Shown piece by piece: positions 1-6,464 of a stretch of 16,190 bases of DNA. Source of the stretch: Austwickia sp039812465 (GTDB taxonomy: Bacteria; Actinomycetota; Actinomycetes; Actinomycetales; Dermatophilaceae); assembly GCA_039812465.1 (NCBI GenBank), contig JBDIAS010000069.1, positions 1-16,190 of the forward strand, written 5' to 3'. Numbering within the stretch: position 1 is the first letter of the stretch; each line of letters starts with the position of its first letter. A program made the position numbers and the translations under genes. The notes beneath the pieces were generated by a model. That model saw nothing but the letters and a program-made list of their open reading frames with translations. It was not told the origin of the DNA and made no database searches.

Positions 1-2
1 GG

Positions 3-1160
3 GAGGAACGCGTCCGGGCCCTCGCCGGCCGGGCCCAGTCGCTGGAGTCCGCGGCGCACGCGGAGCGGGCCGCTCGCGAGCAGGCCCGGGTGGCCCGGGT
101 CCGGCGTGACCGCGCGAGCGCGCTGGCCGGGCGGGTCCGCGACGCCGCGGCGCGCGCGGCGGCCCACTTGAGCGGGGTGGTCGTCCGCGCAGAGGAAGCG
201 AGGGACGCGTCGGCCGCGCGCCGCGCCGAACTCGACGCCGTCCTCGCCGGGCTCCGGCGCGACGCCGACGGACGCGCCGAGGCGCTGGCGGAGCTGACCG
301 ACTCCGTGCACCGCGACGAGGTTGCCCGAGCGCAGCAGCGGCTGCGGATCGAGCAGGCCCAAACCCGAGCCGTCGAAGAGCTGGGCATCGATCCGCAGGT
401 GCTGGTGGAGGAGTACGGCCCGCACCGGGGCGTCCCGGTGCCGCCTGAGCCGGACGCGGCCGAGGCCGCCGACGAAGCGCCCCCGGAGATCCCGTACGTC
501 CGCTCCGAGCAGGAGAAGCGGCTGCGCGTGGCCGAGCGCGGGCTCGCCCAGCTCGGCCGGATCAACCCGCTGGCGCTGGAGGAGTTCGCCGCGCTGGAGG
601 AGCGCCACACGTTCCTCACCGAGCAGGTCGAGGACCTGACGCGTAGCAAGAAGGACCTGCTCGACATCGTGAAGGAGGTCGACGAGCGGGTCGAACGGGT
701 CTTCGCGGAGGCCTTCGCCGACACGGCCCGGGAGTTCGAGGGCGTGTTCTCGCGGCTGTTCCCCGGCGGGGAGGGGCGGCTCATCCTCACGGACCCGCAG
801 GACCTGCTCGGCACCGGGATCGAGGTCGAGGCGCGCCCGCCCGGCAAGCGGATCAAAAGGTTGTCGTTGCTGTCCGGCGGCGAGCGCTCGCTCACGGCCG
901 TGGCCCTGCTGGTGGCGATCTTCAAGGCTCGGCCGAGCCCGTTCTACATCGTCGACGAGGTGGAGGCCGCGCTGGACGACACCAACCTCGGGCGCCTACT
1001 GGGCCTCTTCGAGGAGCTGCGGGCGAGCAGCCAGCTCATCGTCATCACCCATCAGAAGCGGACGATGGAGATCGCCGACGCGCTCTACGGGGTGACGATG
1101 CGCGGCGACGGGGTGACCACCGTCGTCTCGCAGAGGCTCCGGGACGTCGCCCCCGCATAG
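3..1160 (+). CDS. smc: Chromosome segregation protein SMC, C-terminal part (5' truncated by window)
   Basis: The frame is open from the first bases and ends at TAG 1158-1160, so the window shows about 385 C-terminal residues of a protein that is usually near 1,180. Bases 3 to about 640 encode an Arg/Glu/Ala-rich stretch typical of the returning SMC coiled coil. The C-terminal ATPase head follows. The ABC signature LLSGGERS is near 867-890, and the Walker B segment FYIVDEVEAALDD (near 942-980) has the aspartate-glutamate pair and D-loop. An ITHQKRTMEIAD segment, matching the switch region, comes near 1042-1077. Walker A lies in the missing N-terminal half. SMC dimers with ScpA and ScpB compact the chromosome and aid its segregation. 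The family call is certain; the true start is outside the window. The next gene begins 109 bases downstream. Confidence 0.97.
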   Translation, partial: EERVRALAGRAQSLESAAHAERAAREQARVARVRRDRASALAGRVRDAAARAAAHLSGVVVRAEEARDASAARRAELDAVLAGLRRDADGRAEALAELTDSVHRDEVARAQQRLRIEQAQTRAVEELGIDPQVLVEEYGPHRGVPVPPEPDAAEAADEAPPEIPYVRSEQEKRLRVAERGLAQLGRINPLALEEFAALEERHTFLTEQVEDLTRSKKDLLDIVKEVDERVERVFAEAFADTAREFEGVFSRLFPGGEGRLILTDPQDLLGTGIEVEARPPGKRIKRLSLLSGGERSLTAVALLVAIFKARPSPFYIVDEVEAALDDTNLGRLLGLFEELRASSQLIVITHQKRTMEIADALYGVTMRGDGVTTVVSQRLRDVAPA

Positions 1161-1257
1161 CGGATGTCGATCCCGGTTCGGGGAACTAGGTGGGAATCGT
1201 TATCGAGTGGTGACCTGCCCGGCGGTGGAAAGAGCGGGACCTATCAGACGCCCGGGA

Positions 1258-1263
1258 GACAAT
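1258..1263 (+). promoter_or_regulatory. Possible -10 element of a leaderless small membrane gene
   Basis: GACAAT lies six bases before ATG 1270. It fits the actinobacterial TANNNT -10 consensus except at its first base, and shares its spacing with stronger examples before ffh and the amidohydrolase. No convincing -35 is seen. This is inference from geometry. Confidence 0.35.
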
Positions 1264-1269
1264 GGGGTC

Positions 1270-1557
1270 ATGGTCGCCGTTATCTTGCTCCTGTTGTTCA
1301 CCCTCGCCCTCGGATCCGTCATCCTCCTCACCGTCGTGGCCGAGGCCCGCCGCTCCGGGCAGGAGTTGCTCCCCGAGGCGAGCCAGGTGCGGCTGGAAGA
1401 GCTCAAGGAACGCTCCGAGGAACTGCGCGCCCGCTCCCACACCGTGACCTCCGCCGCGCTCGCCCGGTCGGCCTCCCTGGCCTCCGCCGCCCGCGCCTCC
1501 GCCGCCCGTGCCGCCGCCGAGCGGCGCCGCGACCGCGAGCCCGCCGGCGTGGCCTGA
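1270..1557 (+). CDS. Small single-pass membrane protein of unknown function
   Basis: This is a 95-residue protein that I do not recognise as a named family. Residues about 3-24 form one strongly hydrophobic helix (AVILLLLFTLALGSVILLTV). An Ala/Arg/Glu-rich tail to the C-terminus follows, probably helical. The positive charges just after the helix suggest that the tail is cytoplasmic. A GTG at 1207 in the same frame would add 21 polar residues before the helix. I prefer ATG 1270 because the helix then starts at the N-terminus and a -10-like hexamer sits six bases upstream. The gene lies between smc and ftsY and is closed by the hairpin at 1572-1612, so it is probably transcribed separately from ftsY. 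No function can be assigned. Confidence 0.7.
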   Translation: MVAVILLLLFTLALGSVILLTVVAEARRSGQELLPEASQVRLEELKERSEELRARSHTVTSAALARSASLASAARASAARAAAERRRDREPAGVA

Positions 1558-1571
1558 CCGACACGCCGGCC

Positions 1572-1620
1572 CGCGCGAACGCCGCCCCCGTCTCGGGGGC
1601 GGCGTTCGCGCGTTCTCTCC
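1572..1620 (+). terminator. Strong hairpin terminator after the small membrane gene
   Basis: A perfect 19-bp inverted repeat (1572-1590 paired with 1594-1612) surrounds a three-base loop, TCT. It starts 14 bases after the stop at 1557. The following bases, TTCTCTCC, are pyrimidine-rich but not a true U-tract, which is common for terminators in high-GC actinobacteria. The hairpin separates this gene from ftsY and is too stable to be chance. Confidence 0.8.
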
Positions 1621-1666
1621 CTCCCTCCGCGGGTGCGCGCCCCGGTCCGAGCGGCTCGCCGTCTGG

Positions 1667-1672
1667 AAGACT
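1667..1672 (+). promoter_or_regulatory. Possible -10 element of leaderless ftsY
   Basis: AAGACT sits six bases before GTG 1679 and matches TANNNT at the second and last positions. There is no usable ribosome binding site at normal distance; a GAGGA at 1673-1677 is too close. A leaderless transcript starting after the upstream terminator would explain the arrangement. Weak support. Confidence 0.3.
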
Positions 1673-1678
1673 GAGGAC

Positions 1679-2890
1679 GTGGAAGCCCTTCTCGCCAACG
1701 TCTGGGCCGTCGTCGTCACCGCCATCGTCGTCACGGTCGTCCTCATCTCGGGGCTCGTCGCCCTGGTGCGGGGTCGAGGTGGCCGCCGGGGCGACCTCCC
1801 GAGCGCGTCCGGTGGCCGCCGCGGCGGCACCGCCGTCGAGGACGCGGTCCGACCGGCGCCGCCCAGCGGCCCGCCCACGCTGGTCGAGACGGGTCCCGGC
1901 GCGCCGAGCACCGCCGAGGTCGACGAGGTCGACGAGCTGGAACGCCTGCTCGAGCTGGAGCGCCCCGCCGAGGCGCGCGGCCGCCTCCAGCGGCTGCGGG
2001 CCCGGCTGGCCCGCAGCAACTCCGCGCTGGGCCAGGGGTTGCTCGTCCTGCTGTCCGGCGGGCGGCTGGACGACGACGCGTGGGAAGACGTCGAGGACAC
2101 GCTGATCTCCTCCGACATCGGCGTCGAGGCCGCGACGGAGCTGGTCGAATCCCTCAAACGCCGGGTCGCGATCGAGGGCGTCCGCGACGAAGCGACCGTG
2201 CGCGGCTGGCTGAGGGAGGACCTAATCCGGATCGTCGACCCGACGATGGACCGTACGTTGGTGTCCTCGCGCCAGGGCGACCGGTGCGCGGTCATCCTCG
2301 TCGTCGGCGTCAACGGGACCGGCAAGACCACCACCATCGGCAAGATCGCCCGGGTCCTGGTCGCCCAGGACCGCCAGGTGGTGCTCGGCGCCGCCGACAC
2401 GTTCCGCGCCGCGGCCGCGGACCAGCTCCAGACGTGGGGGGAGCGCGTCGGGGTGCCGACCGTACGCGCCGACCGCGACGGGGCGGATCCCGCGGCGGTC
2501 GCCTTCGACGCGGTCAAGGAGGCGAACGCCGAGCTCGCCGACGTCGTCATGATCGACACCGCCGGCCGGCTGCACAACAAGGCCAACCTCATGGCGGAGC
2601 TGGAGAAGGTGAAGCGGGTCATCGAGAAGCAGTCGCCGATCGACGAGGTGCTCCTCGTGCTCGACGCGACCACCGGTCAGAACGGACTCGTGCAGGCCGA
2701 GGTCTTCTCCGACGCGGTGCAGGTGACCGGCATCGTCCTCACCAAGCTGGACGGCACCGCCAAGGGCGGCATCGTGGTCGCCGTGCAGCGCGCGCTCGGC
2801 GTGCCGGTGAAGCTCGTCGGCCTGGGCGAGGGCCCGGACGACCTCGCGCCGTTCGAGCCCGAGGCATTCGTGGACGCCATCCTCGGCTGA
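1679..2890 (+). CDS. ftsY: Signal recognition particle receptor FtsY
   Basis: This 403-residue SRP-family GTPase docks SRP-bound ribosomes at the membrane through a GTP-dependent complex with Ffh. Residues 1-30 contain a hydrophobic N-terminal helix, as in other actinobacterial FtsY, followed by a Gly/Arg/Pro-rich linker and a short acidic stretch. The four-helix N domain comes next (from about residue 80, with the SDIG motif near 142). The G domain has G1 GVNGTGKTT at 210-218, the insertion-box motif DTFRAAAADQL near 240, G3 DTAGR at 293-297, G4 TKLD at 355-358 and the closing GLGEGPDDLAPF. GTG 1679 was chosen because it starts directly before the membrane helix. The frame stays open further upstream through the terminator, which cannot be coding. 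The catalytic motifs are intact and the length is normal. Its partner ffh lies about 6 kb downstream. Confidence 0.97.
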   Translation: MEALLANVWAVVVTAIVVTVVLISGLVALVRGRGGRRGDLPSASGGRRGGTAVEDAVRPAPPSGPPTLVETGPGAPSTAEVDEVDELERLLELERPAEARGRLQRLRARLARSNSALGQGLLVLLSGGRLDDDAWEDVEDTLISSDIGVEAATELVESLKRRVAIEGVRDEATVRGWLREDLIRIVDPTMDRTLVSSRQGDRCAVILVVGVNGTGKTTTIGKIARVLVAQDRQVVLGAADTFRAAAADQLQTWGERVGVPTVRADRDGADPAAVAFDAVKEANAELADVVMIDTAGRLHNKANLMAELEKVKRVIEKQSPIDEVLLVLDATTGQNGLVQAEVFSDAVQVTGIVLTKLDGTAKGGIVVAVQRALGVPVKLVGLGEGPDDLAPFEPEAFVDAILG

Positions 2891-2925
2891 CCCGGTGCAT
2901 CCCCTGTCCGCCGCAGGAGCCCGTC

Positions 2926-2931
2926 TATCGT
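2926..2931 (+). promoter_or_regulatory. -10 element of a likely leaderless gene
   Basis: TATCGT is a full match to TANNNT and lies seven bases before GTG 2939. It overlaps the alternative GTG 2930, so the two starts imply different expression modes. Confidence 0.45.
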
Positions 2932-2938
2932 GAGGCGG

Positions 2939-4342
2939 GTGAGCGCGGATCGAGGGCACCGACGGGGTCGGGCTTTCGCCGCCGCGGCGGGACGGGTGGG
3001 CGCGGTCGTGCTGACCCTGCTGCTCGTGGCAGTGCTCCTGGTGAGCGGGTGGGCGGTGGCCCGCGTCGCCGGTGCCGCCTGGTCGGGTCACGACGAGGCG
3101 GCGCTCGCCGCGTCCACCCTGCGCGACCGCCGCGGCGTGGATCTTTCGGATCCGTTGCCCGGCCAAGACCAGCCGGGCCAGGCGTCGCAAGATCAGATCG
3201 CGCCGGACCAGGCGCCGCAAGATCAGACAGCGCCGGACCAGGCGCCGCAAGGTCAGACCACGCCGGACACGACCGGTGAACCGGCCGGCGGGTACCTCGA
3301 GGTCGCGCTGCTCGGCCTGGCGAACGCGCAGGACGTCACTCGCGCGTCGGACTCCCGGTTGGCGGACGCGCGCGCGTACCTCGGCCAGCTCGACGACGCC
3401 CGGGACGCGGCGCCGGACTCCGAGCGCGCCGTGCCGCCCGACGGCCCTCAGATGGCTGGCTGGCGGCTGCTGCTCGCCACGCAGGTCGCGCGCCTGTCGG
3501 GAACGAGCGAGGATCGGCAGCGCGTCCGGGGCGACGCGGCCGAGATCGTCGCGGCCCTGCGCGCCTCCCCGATCGGGATCCTGGGCGCCTCCCAGGGCGG
3601 CAGCAGCCCGGTCGACACCGTCGTGGCGGTGGGCGCGCTGCGCGAGGCCGACCGGTGGGTGGGGGTGCCGGACGCGCGGGAGACCATCGCCGCCTGGCTG
3701 CGGCAGGTCGAGCCCCTCCGAGACGGCGGCTCCCAACTGTTGCCGCACCGCATCGACGGGTCCGGCCGCGTCCTCCAGGGACCGCGGGCGAGTTCCCAAG
3801 CGCTCATCCAGGTCTTCTGGCCGGCCATCGACCCGGACACCTCCTCGCGCGACTGGGCGGCGTTCGAGAACATCTTCCTGTGCCCGCGTCTCGGCCTCAT
3901 CGTGGCCTGCGAGTACCCCGGCGGAGGGGAGTTCGTGGACGCCGACTCCGGGCACCTGATCGCGGGGGTCTCGCCCCGATCGACCCTGGTCACCCTGGCC
4001 GCCGCCCGAGCGCACGGGAACGCCGACCTGGCCCGCGAGATTTCCCGCGAGGCTGAGCTGTGGGGCCTGTCCGAGGCAAGCGAGGCGCACGGCGGCCGGC
4101 CGCCGCTGAACGTGGTCCTGGCCTGGGCCCGCAGCACCCCCGTGGCGCAGGAACTGCCCGGCGTGGACGATCGCGCGCCGGTGCCTTGGGTCGGCCTCCT
4201 GCTGGTCGCGTTGGTCCCGGGCGTCCTCGCGTTCAGCGTGCTCACCTGGCGGCTGGTGAGCCTCCGCCGGCAGCTCGCGGGCCCACTCGACGTGGACGCC
4301 GAACCGCCGTTCTCGCCGGGTCCGCGCACCCTGCGTTCCTAG
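2939..4342 (+). CDS. Membrane protein with a large extracytoplasmic helical domain, function unknown
   Basis: The protein has about 467 residues. An Arg-rich N-terminus precedes a membrane helix (about residues 19-45), then a Gln/Pro/Asp-rich linker made of three 10-residue repeats (about 82-111). A large soluble domain (about 118-405) follows, and a second helix near 418-440 leads into an Arg-rich tail. The charge pattern puts both ends in the cytoplasm and the domain outside. The domain has helical repeat character with distinctive segments such as SPVDTVVAVGALREADRW, LLPHRIDGSG and GVSPRSTLVTLAAARAHGN. From memory these resemble uncharacterised membrane proteins that may form an alpha/alpha barrel, but I cannot confirm this. 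No catalytic residues can be assigned. GTG 2930 is an alternative start with AGGAG ten bases upstream; I prefer 2939 because of the -10 hexamer. The gene begins 48 bases after ftsY. Confidence 0.8.
   Translation: MSADRGHRRGRAFAAAAGRVGAVVLTLLLVAVLLVSGWAVARVAGAAWSGHDEAALAASTLRDRRGVDLSDPLPGQDQPGQASQDQIAPDQAPQDQTAPDQAPQGQTTPDTTGEPAGGYLEVALLGLANAQDVTRASDSRLADARAYLGQLDDARDAAPDSERAVPPDGPQMAGWRLLLATQVARLSGTSEDRQRVRGDAAEIVAALRASPIGILGASQGGSSPVDTVVAVGALREADRWVGVPDARETIAAWLRQVEPLRDGGSQLLPHRIDGSGRVLQGPRASSQALIQVFWPAIDPDTSSRDWAAFENIFLCPRLGLIVACEYPGGGEFVDADSGHLIAGVSPRSTLVTLAAARAHGNADLAREISREAELWGLSEASEAHGGRPPLNVVLAWARSTPVAQELPGVDDRAPVPWVGLLLVALVPGVLAFSVLTWRLVSLRRQLAGPLDVDAEPPFSPGPRTLRS
3181..3270 (+). repeat. 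Three in-frame 30-bp tandem repeats in the linker of the membrane protein
   Basis: Units are 3181-3210, 3211-3240 and 3241-3270, with a more degenerate partial unit before them. Each encodes a 10-residue Gln/Asp/Pro-rich block of the type APDQAPQDQT. The linker joins the first membrane helix to the outer domain, so copy-number change would alter tether length without a frameshift. Confidence 0.9.
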
Positions 4343-4412
4343 GGACGACCGCCGCGATAGCCCGTCAGGGGAATTGGTAGCCACCGTCCAGGAAGCTCCC
4401 AGACTCCGCGCC

Positions 4413-4418
4413 TAGTGT
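4413..4418 (+). promoter_or_regulatory. Possible -10 element for a short terminated transcript
   Basis: TAGTGT fully matches TANNNT and is followed seven bases later by GTG 4426, the same leaderless geometry as at 2926. No good -35 is visible. If used, the transcript would run only about 55 bases to the hairpin at 4441-4471. Confidence 0.35.
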
Positions 4419-4425
4419 GTGGGGC

Positions 4426-4458
4426 GTGGGAACAGGGGTTGGCCCCGGCCGTGGGTGA
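4426..4458 (+). CDS. Possible 10-codon leader mini-ORF ending in a terminator loop
   Basis: GTG 4426 opens a frame of ten codons, VGTGVGPGRG, half of them glycine. Its TGA (4456-4458) lies inside the loop of the terminator hairpin. Translation of this peptide would place ribosomes on the left arm of the stem. Nothing beyond the -10 hexamer and this geometry supports expression, and a random short frame in GC-rich DNA is a real alternative. Confidence 0.25.
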   Translation: MGTGVGPGRG

Positions 4459-4480
4459 GACGGCCGGGGCCGTTTCCTTG
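4441..4480 (+). terminator. Hairpin terminator between the membrane protein gene and amtB
   Basis: A perfect 12-bp stem (4441-4452 with 4460-4471) has a seven-base loop, GGGTGAG, and is followed by GTTTCCTTG, a moderately U-rich tail. It lies about 100 bases past the stop at 4342. It probably ends transcription from the gene upstream and could also end a short transcript from 4413. Confidence 0.75.
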
Positions 4481-4645
4481 TCAGCCCCGACTCACAGGGG
4501 CCGACGCGCAAGGCCCAGCACCCGTACGTACGCGCCAGGCGTTTGAGCCTGCGCCCGCCCCGCCAGGATTGCCGTCCTGAGGCGCGCGAGCAACGAGCCG
4601 CGCCGAGGAACCCGGCAACAATCCCGTCACACGCGACGTCGATGG

Positions 4646-4683
4646 TTTTCACGCCCGTAACACAGCGCGTCGTCCCGGGTAAC
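4646..4683 (-). promoter_or_regulatory. Candidate GlnR operator upstream of amtB
   Basis: Read on the minus strand the region is GTTAC-n6-CGACG-n6-GTTAC-n6-GAAAA. This matches the Streptomyces GlnR layout of alternating gTnAC and GaAAc half-sites with exact six-base spacers. Both a-sites are perfect, one b-site differs at its last base, and the other b-site is degenerate. GlnR is the OmpR-type nitrogen regulator that in Streptomyces controls amtB-glnK-glnD. The operator centre is about 43 bases before the amtB ATG, a normal activator distance only if transcription starts at or near that ATG. Confidence 0.65.
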
Positions 4684-4706
4684 GCGCGCTCGCGACGCTG
4701 GCGGAC

Positions 4707-6104
4707 ATGCACATCGACACCGGAGACACCAGCTGGCTGCTGATCAGCGCAGCCCTCGTGATGCTCATGACCCCGGGCCTCGCCTTCTTCTACGGCGGGA
4801 TGGTCCGCGCGAAGAGCGTCCTGAACATGATGATGATGAGCTTCGGTTCCATGGCCACGATCGGCGTGATCTGGGTGCTGTGGGGCTACAGCGAGACCTT
4901 CGGGCCCTCCGTCGGCGGACTCGGCCTGATCGGCAACCCGCTGGAGTGGTTCGGCCTCACCGACCTGCTGTCGCGGCAAGCGGTCTCCGGCACGGTGCCG
5001 ACGATGGCGTTCGTGGCGTTCCAGGCGATGTTCGCGATCATCGCCGTGGCGCTGATCTCCGGCGCCATCGCCGACCGCGCCAAGTTCTCCACGTGGCTCG
5101 TCTTTACCGTGCTGTGGGCGAGCGTCGTGTATTTCCCGATCGCGCACTGGGTCTTCGCCTTCGACGTCACGGACGAGGCGGGCACGGTGACGCAGGCCGG
5201 CGGGTGGATCGCCAACCAGCTCAAGGCACTCGACTTCGCGGGGGGCACCGCCATCCACATCAACGCCGGCGCCGCCGCCCTCGCGCTCGTACTCGTGCTG
5301 GGCAACCGGCACGGCTTCGGGCGGGAGCCGATGCGGCCCCACAACCTGACCCTGGTGATGCTCGGCGCCGCCCTCCTGTGGTTCGGCTGGTTCGGCTTCA
5401 ACGCCGGCTCCGCGCTGAGCGCGGGTACGACGGCCGCGATCGCCTTCGTCAACACGATCGCCGCCACCGCCGCGGCCTGCTGCGGCTGGCTCGCCACGGA
5501 GCGCGTCCGGGACGGGCACCCCACGTCCCTGGGCGCCGCCTCCGGCATCGTGGCGGGCCTGGTCGCGATCACCCCCGCCGCGAACTCCGTGACGCCCATC
5601 GGGGCGCTCGCGACGGGCGCGATCGCCGGCTGCCTGTGCGCGCTGGCCGTGGGGCTGAAGCATCGGTTCGGGTACGACGACAGCCTCGACGTGGTGGGCG
5701 TCCACCTCGTCGGGGGCCTGGTCGGCACGCTGCTCATCGGGTTCTTCGCCTCCGCCCAGACTCCCGCCGGGATCGACGGCCTGCTCTACGGCGGCGGCGC
5801 GGACCAGTTGTGGCGTCAAGGCGTCGGGGCGTTCACGGTGCTGGTCGTATCGTTCGTGGTGACCTGGGTCATCGCCACGCTGCTCGACCTCACGCTCGGC
5901 TTCCGGATCGCCCGCGACGAGGAACTGGAGGGCATCGACGTGGTCCTGCACGCCGAGTCCGCCTACGAGCTGGCGACGATCCCCGGCACGACCGCCCGCC
6001 GCCCGCTGCACCTGGGCGGGCACCACGACGCAGCGCCGCGCGGCCACGACGCCGGCCACGGCGCCGACCACGGCGCCGACCACACCGAGGGAGCCGACGC
6101 ATGA
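4707..6104 (+). CDS. amtB: Ammonium transporter AmtB
   Basis: This is a 465-residue Amt/MEP/Rh channel for ammonium uptake, a trimeric inner-membrane protein with about 11 helices. The N-terminal MTPGLAFFYGGMVRAKSVLNMMMMSF block is the family signature. The pore histidine pair is H184 in AIHINAG and H333 in VVGVHLVGG. The conserved aspartate lies in ALDFAGG just before H184, and aromatic segments WFGWFGFNAG and VAFQAMFA supply gate residues. The cytoplasmic ARDEELEGIDVVLHAESAYEL motif is the region contacted by PII protein. An unusual His-rich tail follows (435-465). ATG 4707 fits the family N-terminus; the ribosome binding site is poor, so a leaderless mRNA is possible. The stop overlaps the glnK start by four bases (ATGA), implying translational coupling. 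Confidence 0.98.
   Translation: MHIDTGDTSWLLISAALVMLMTPGLAFFYGGMVRAKSVLNMMMMSFGSMATIGVIWVLWGYSETFGPSVGGLGLIGNPLEWFGLTDLLSRQAVSGTVPTMAFVAFQAMFAIIAVALISGAIADRAKFSTWLVFTVLWASVVYFPIAHWVFAFDVTDEAGTVTQAGGWIANQLKALDFAGGTAIHINAGAAALALVLVLGNRHGFGREPMRPHNLTLVMLGAALLWFGWFGFNAGSALSAGTTAAIAFVNTIAATAAACCGWLATERVRDGHPTSLGAASGIVAGLVAITPAANSVTPIGALATGAIAGCLCALAVGLKHRFGYDDSLDVVGVHLVGGLVGTLLIGFFASAQTPAGIDGLLYGGGADQLWRQGVGAFTVLVVSFVVTWVIATLLDLTLGFRIARDEELEGIDVVLHAESAYELATIPGTTARRPLHLGGHHDAAPRGHDAGHGADHGADHTEGADA
6057..6080 (+). repeat. 12-bp tandem repeat in the AmtB His-rich tail
   Basis: Two perfect copies (6057-6068 and 6069-6080) encode HGAD twice. Together with neighbouring codons they give histidines at every fourth residue. 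Confidence 0.8.
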
Positions 6105-6439
6105 AGCTCATCACCGCCGTCATCAAGCCGTTCAAGGTCGAGGACGTCCGGGCCGCGCTCGAGTCCTTCGGGGTCGCGGGGATGACCGTCAGCGAGGCGG
6201 CCGGCTTCGGCCGCCAGCGGGGTCACAGCGAGGTTTACCGCGGTGCCGAGTACACGGTGGACACCGTGCCCAAGACCCGAGTGGAGGTCGTCGTGGACGA
6301 CGCCGACGCCGCCGACGTGGTGGAGGTCATCGTCTCCGCGGCCCGCACGGGTCGGATCGGGGACGGGAAGGTCTGGGTGAGCTCGGTCGAGGAGGTCGTA
6401 CGGGTCCGTACCGGCGATCGAGGGAGCGCGGCGCTCTGA
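6101..6439 (+). CDS. glnK: Nitrogen regulatory protein PII, GlnK/GlnB family
   Basis: This 112-residue trimeric signal protein senses ATP/ADP and 2-oxoglutarate, and when unmodified blocks AmtB. The start MKLITAVIKPFK is the family signature. The T-loop contains YRGAEYTVDTVPK with Tyr51 as the modification site, which is adenylylated in studied actinobacteria and uridylylated in enterobacteria. The C-terminal TGRIGDGKVWV block forms part of the nucleotide site. The length is typical of GlnK (112). It overlaps amtB by four bases and lies 25 bases before glnD, so all three genes probably form one operon. The adjacency to amtB favours the name glnK over glnB. Confidence 0.97.
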   Translation: MKLITAVIKPFKVEDVRAALESFGVAGMTVSEAAGFGRQRGHSEVYRGAEYTVDTVPKTRVEVVVDDADAADVVEVIVSAARTGRIGDGKVWVSSVEEVVRVRTGDRGSAAL

Positions 6440-6451
6440 CGCCGCGCCGAT

Positions 6452-6458
6452 GAGGAGG
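6452..6458 (+). promoter_or_regulatory. Ribosome binding site that decides the glnD start
   Basis: GAGGAGG lies six bases before ATG 6465. The alternative ATG at 6450 overlaps this site and has no comparable upstream sequence. Confidence 0.75.
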
Positions 6459-6464
6459 ACGGCG

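Larger units (their letters stand above)
4343..4706. other. 364-bp intergenic region before amtB
   Basis: It holds a TAGTGT hexamer (4413-4418), a 10-codon mini-ORF (4426-4458), a 12-bp-stem terminator hairpin (4441-4471), and a GlnR-like operator (4646-4683) ending 23 bases before amtB. Bases 4481-4645 show nothing I can name apart from a short palindrome, CGTACGTACG, near 4523-4532. Confidence 0.8.

Noticed and set aside
1508..1678. In-frame N-terminal extension of FtsY from 1508
   Set aside because: It would translate through the perfect terminator hairpin, and the FtsY membrane helix begins right after GTG 1679.
1164..2105. Plus-strand open frame of 313 codons over the small membrane gene and the ftsY start
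   Set aside because: It crosses the terminator hairpin and overlaps two better supported frames; the product is Arg/Pro-rich with no motif.
2222..4384. Long minus-strand open frame of 720 codons opposite ftsY and the 2939 gene
   Set aside because: It runs antisense to clearly conserved GTPase motifs and has Arg/Gly/His-rich composition typical of GC-driven shadow frames, with no recognisable motif.
4417..4548. 43-codon frame from GTG 4417
   Set aside because: It reads through the terminator stem and has no ribosome binding site or leaderless spacing; composition is unremarkable.
4365..6083. Long minus-strand open frame opposite amtB
   Set aside because: The plus strand encodes an unmistakable ammonium transporter; the antisense product is low-complexity Arg/Gly/His.
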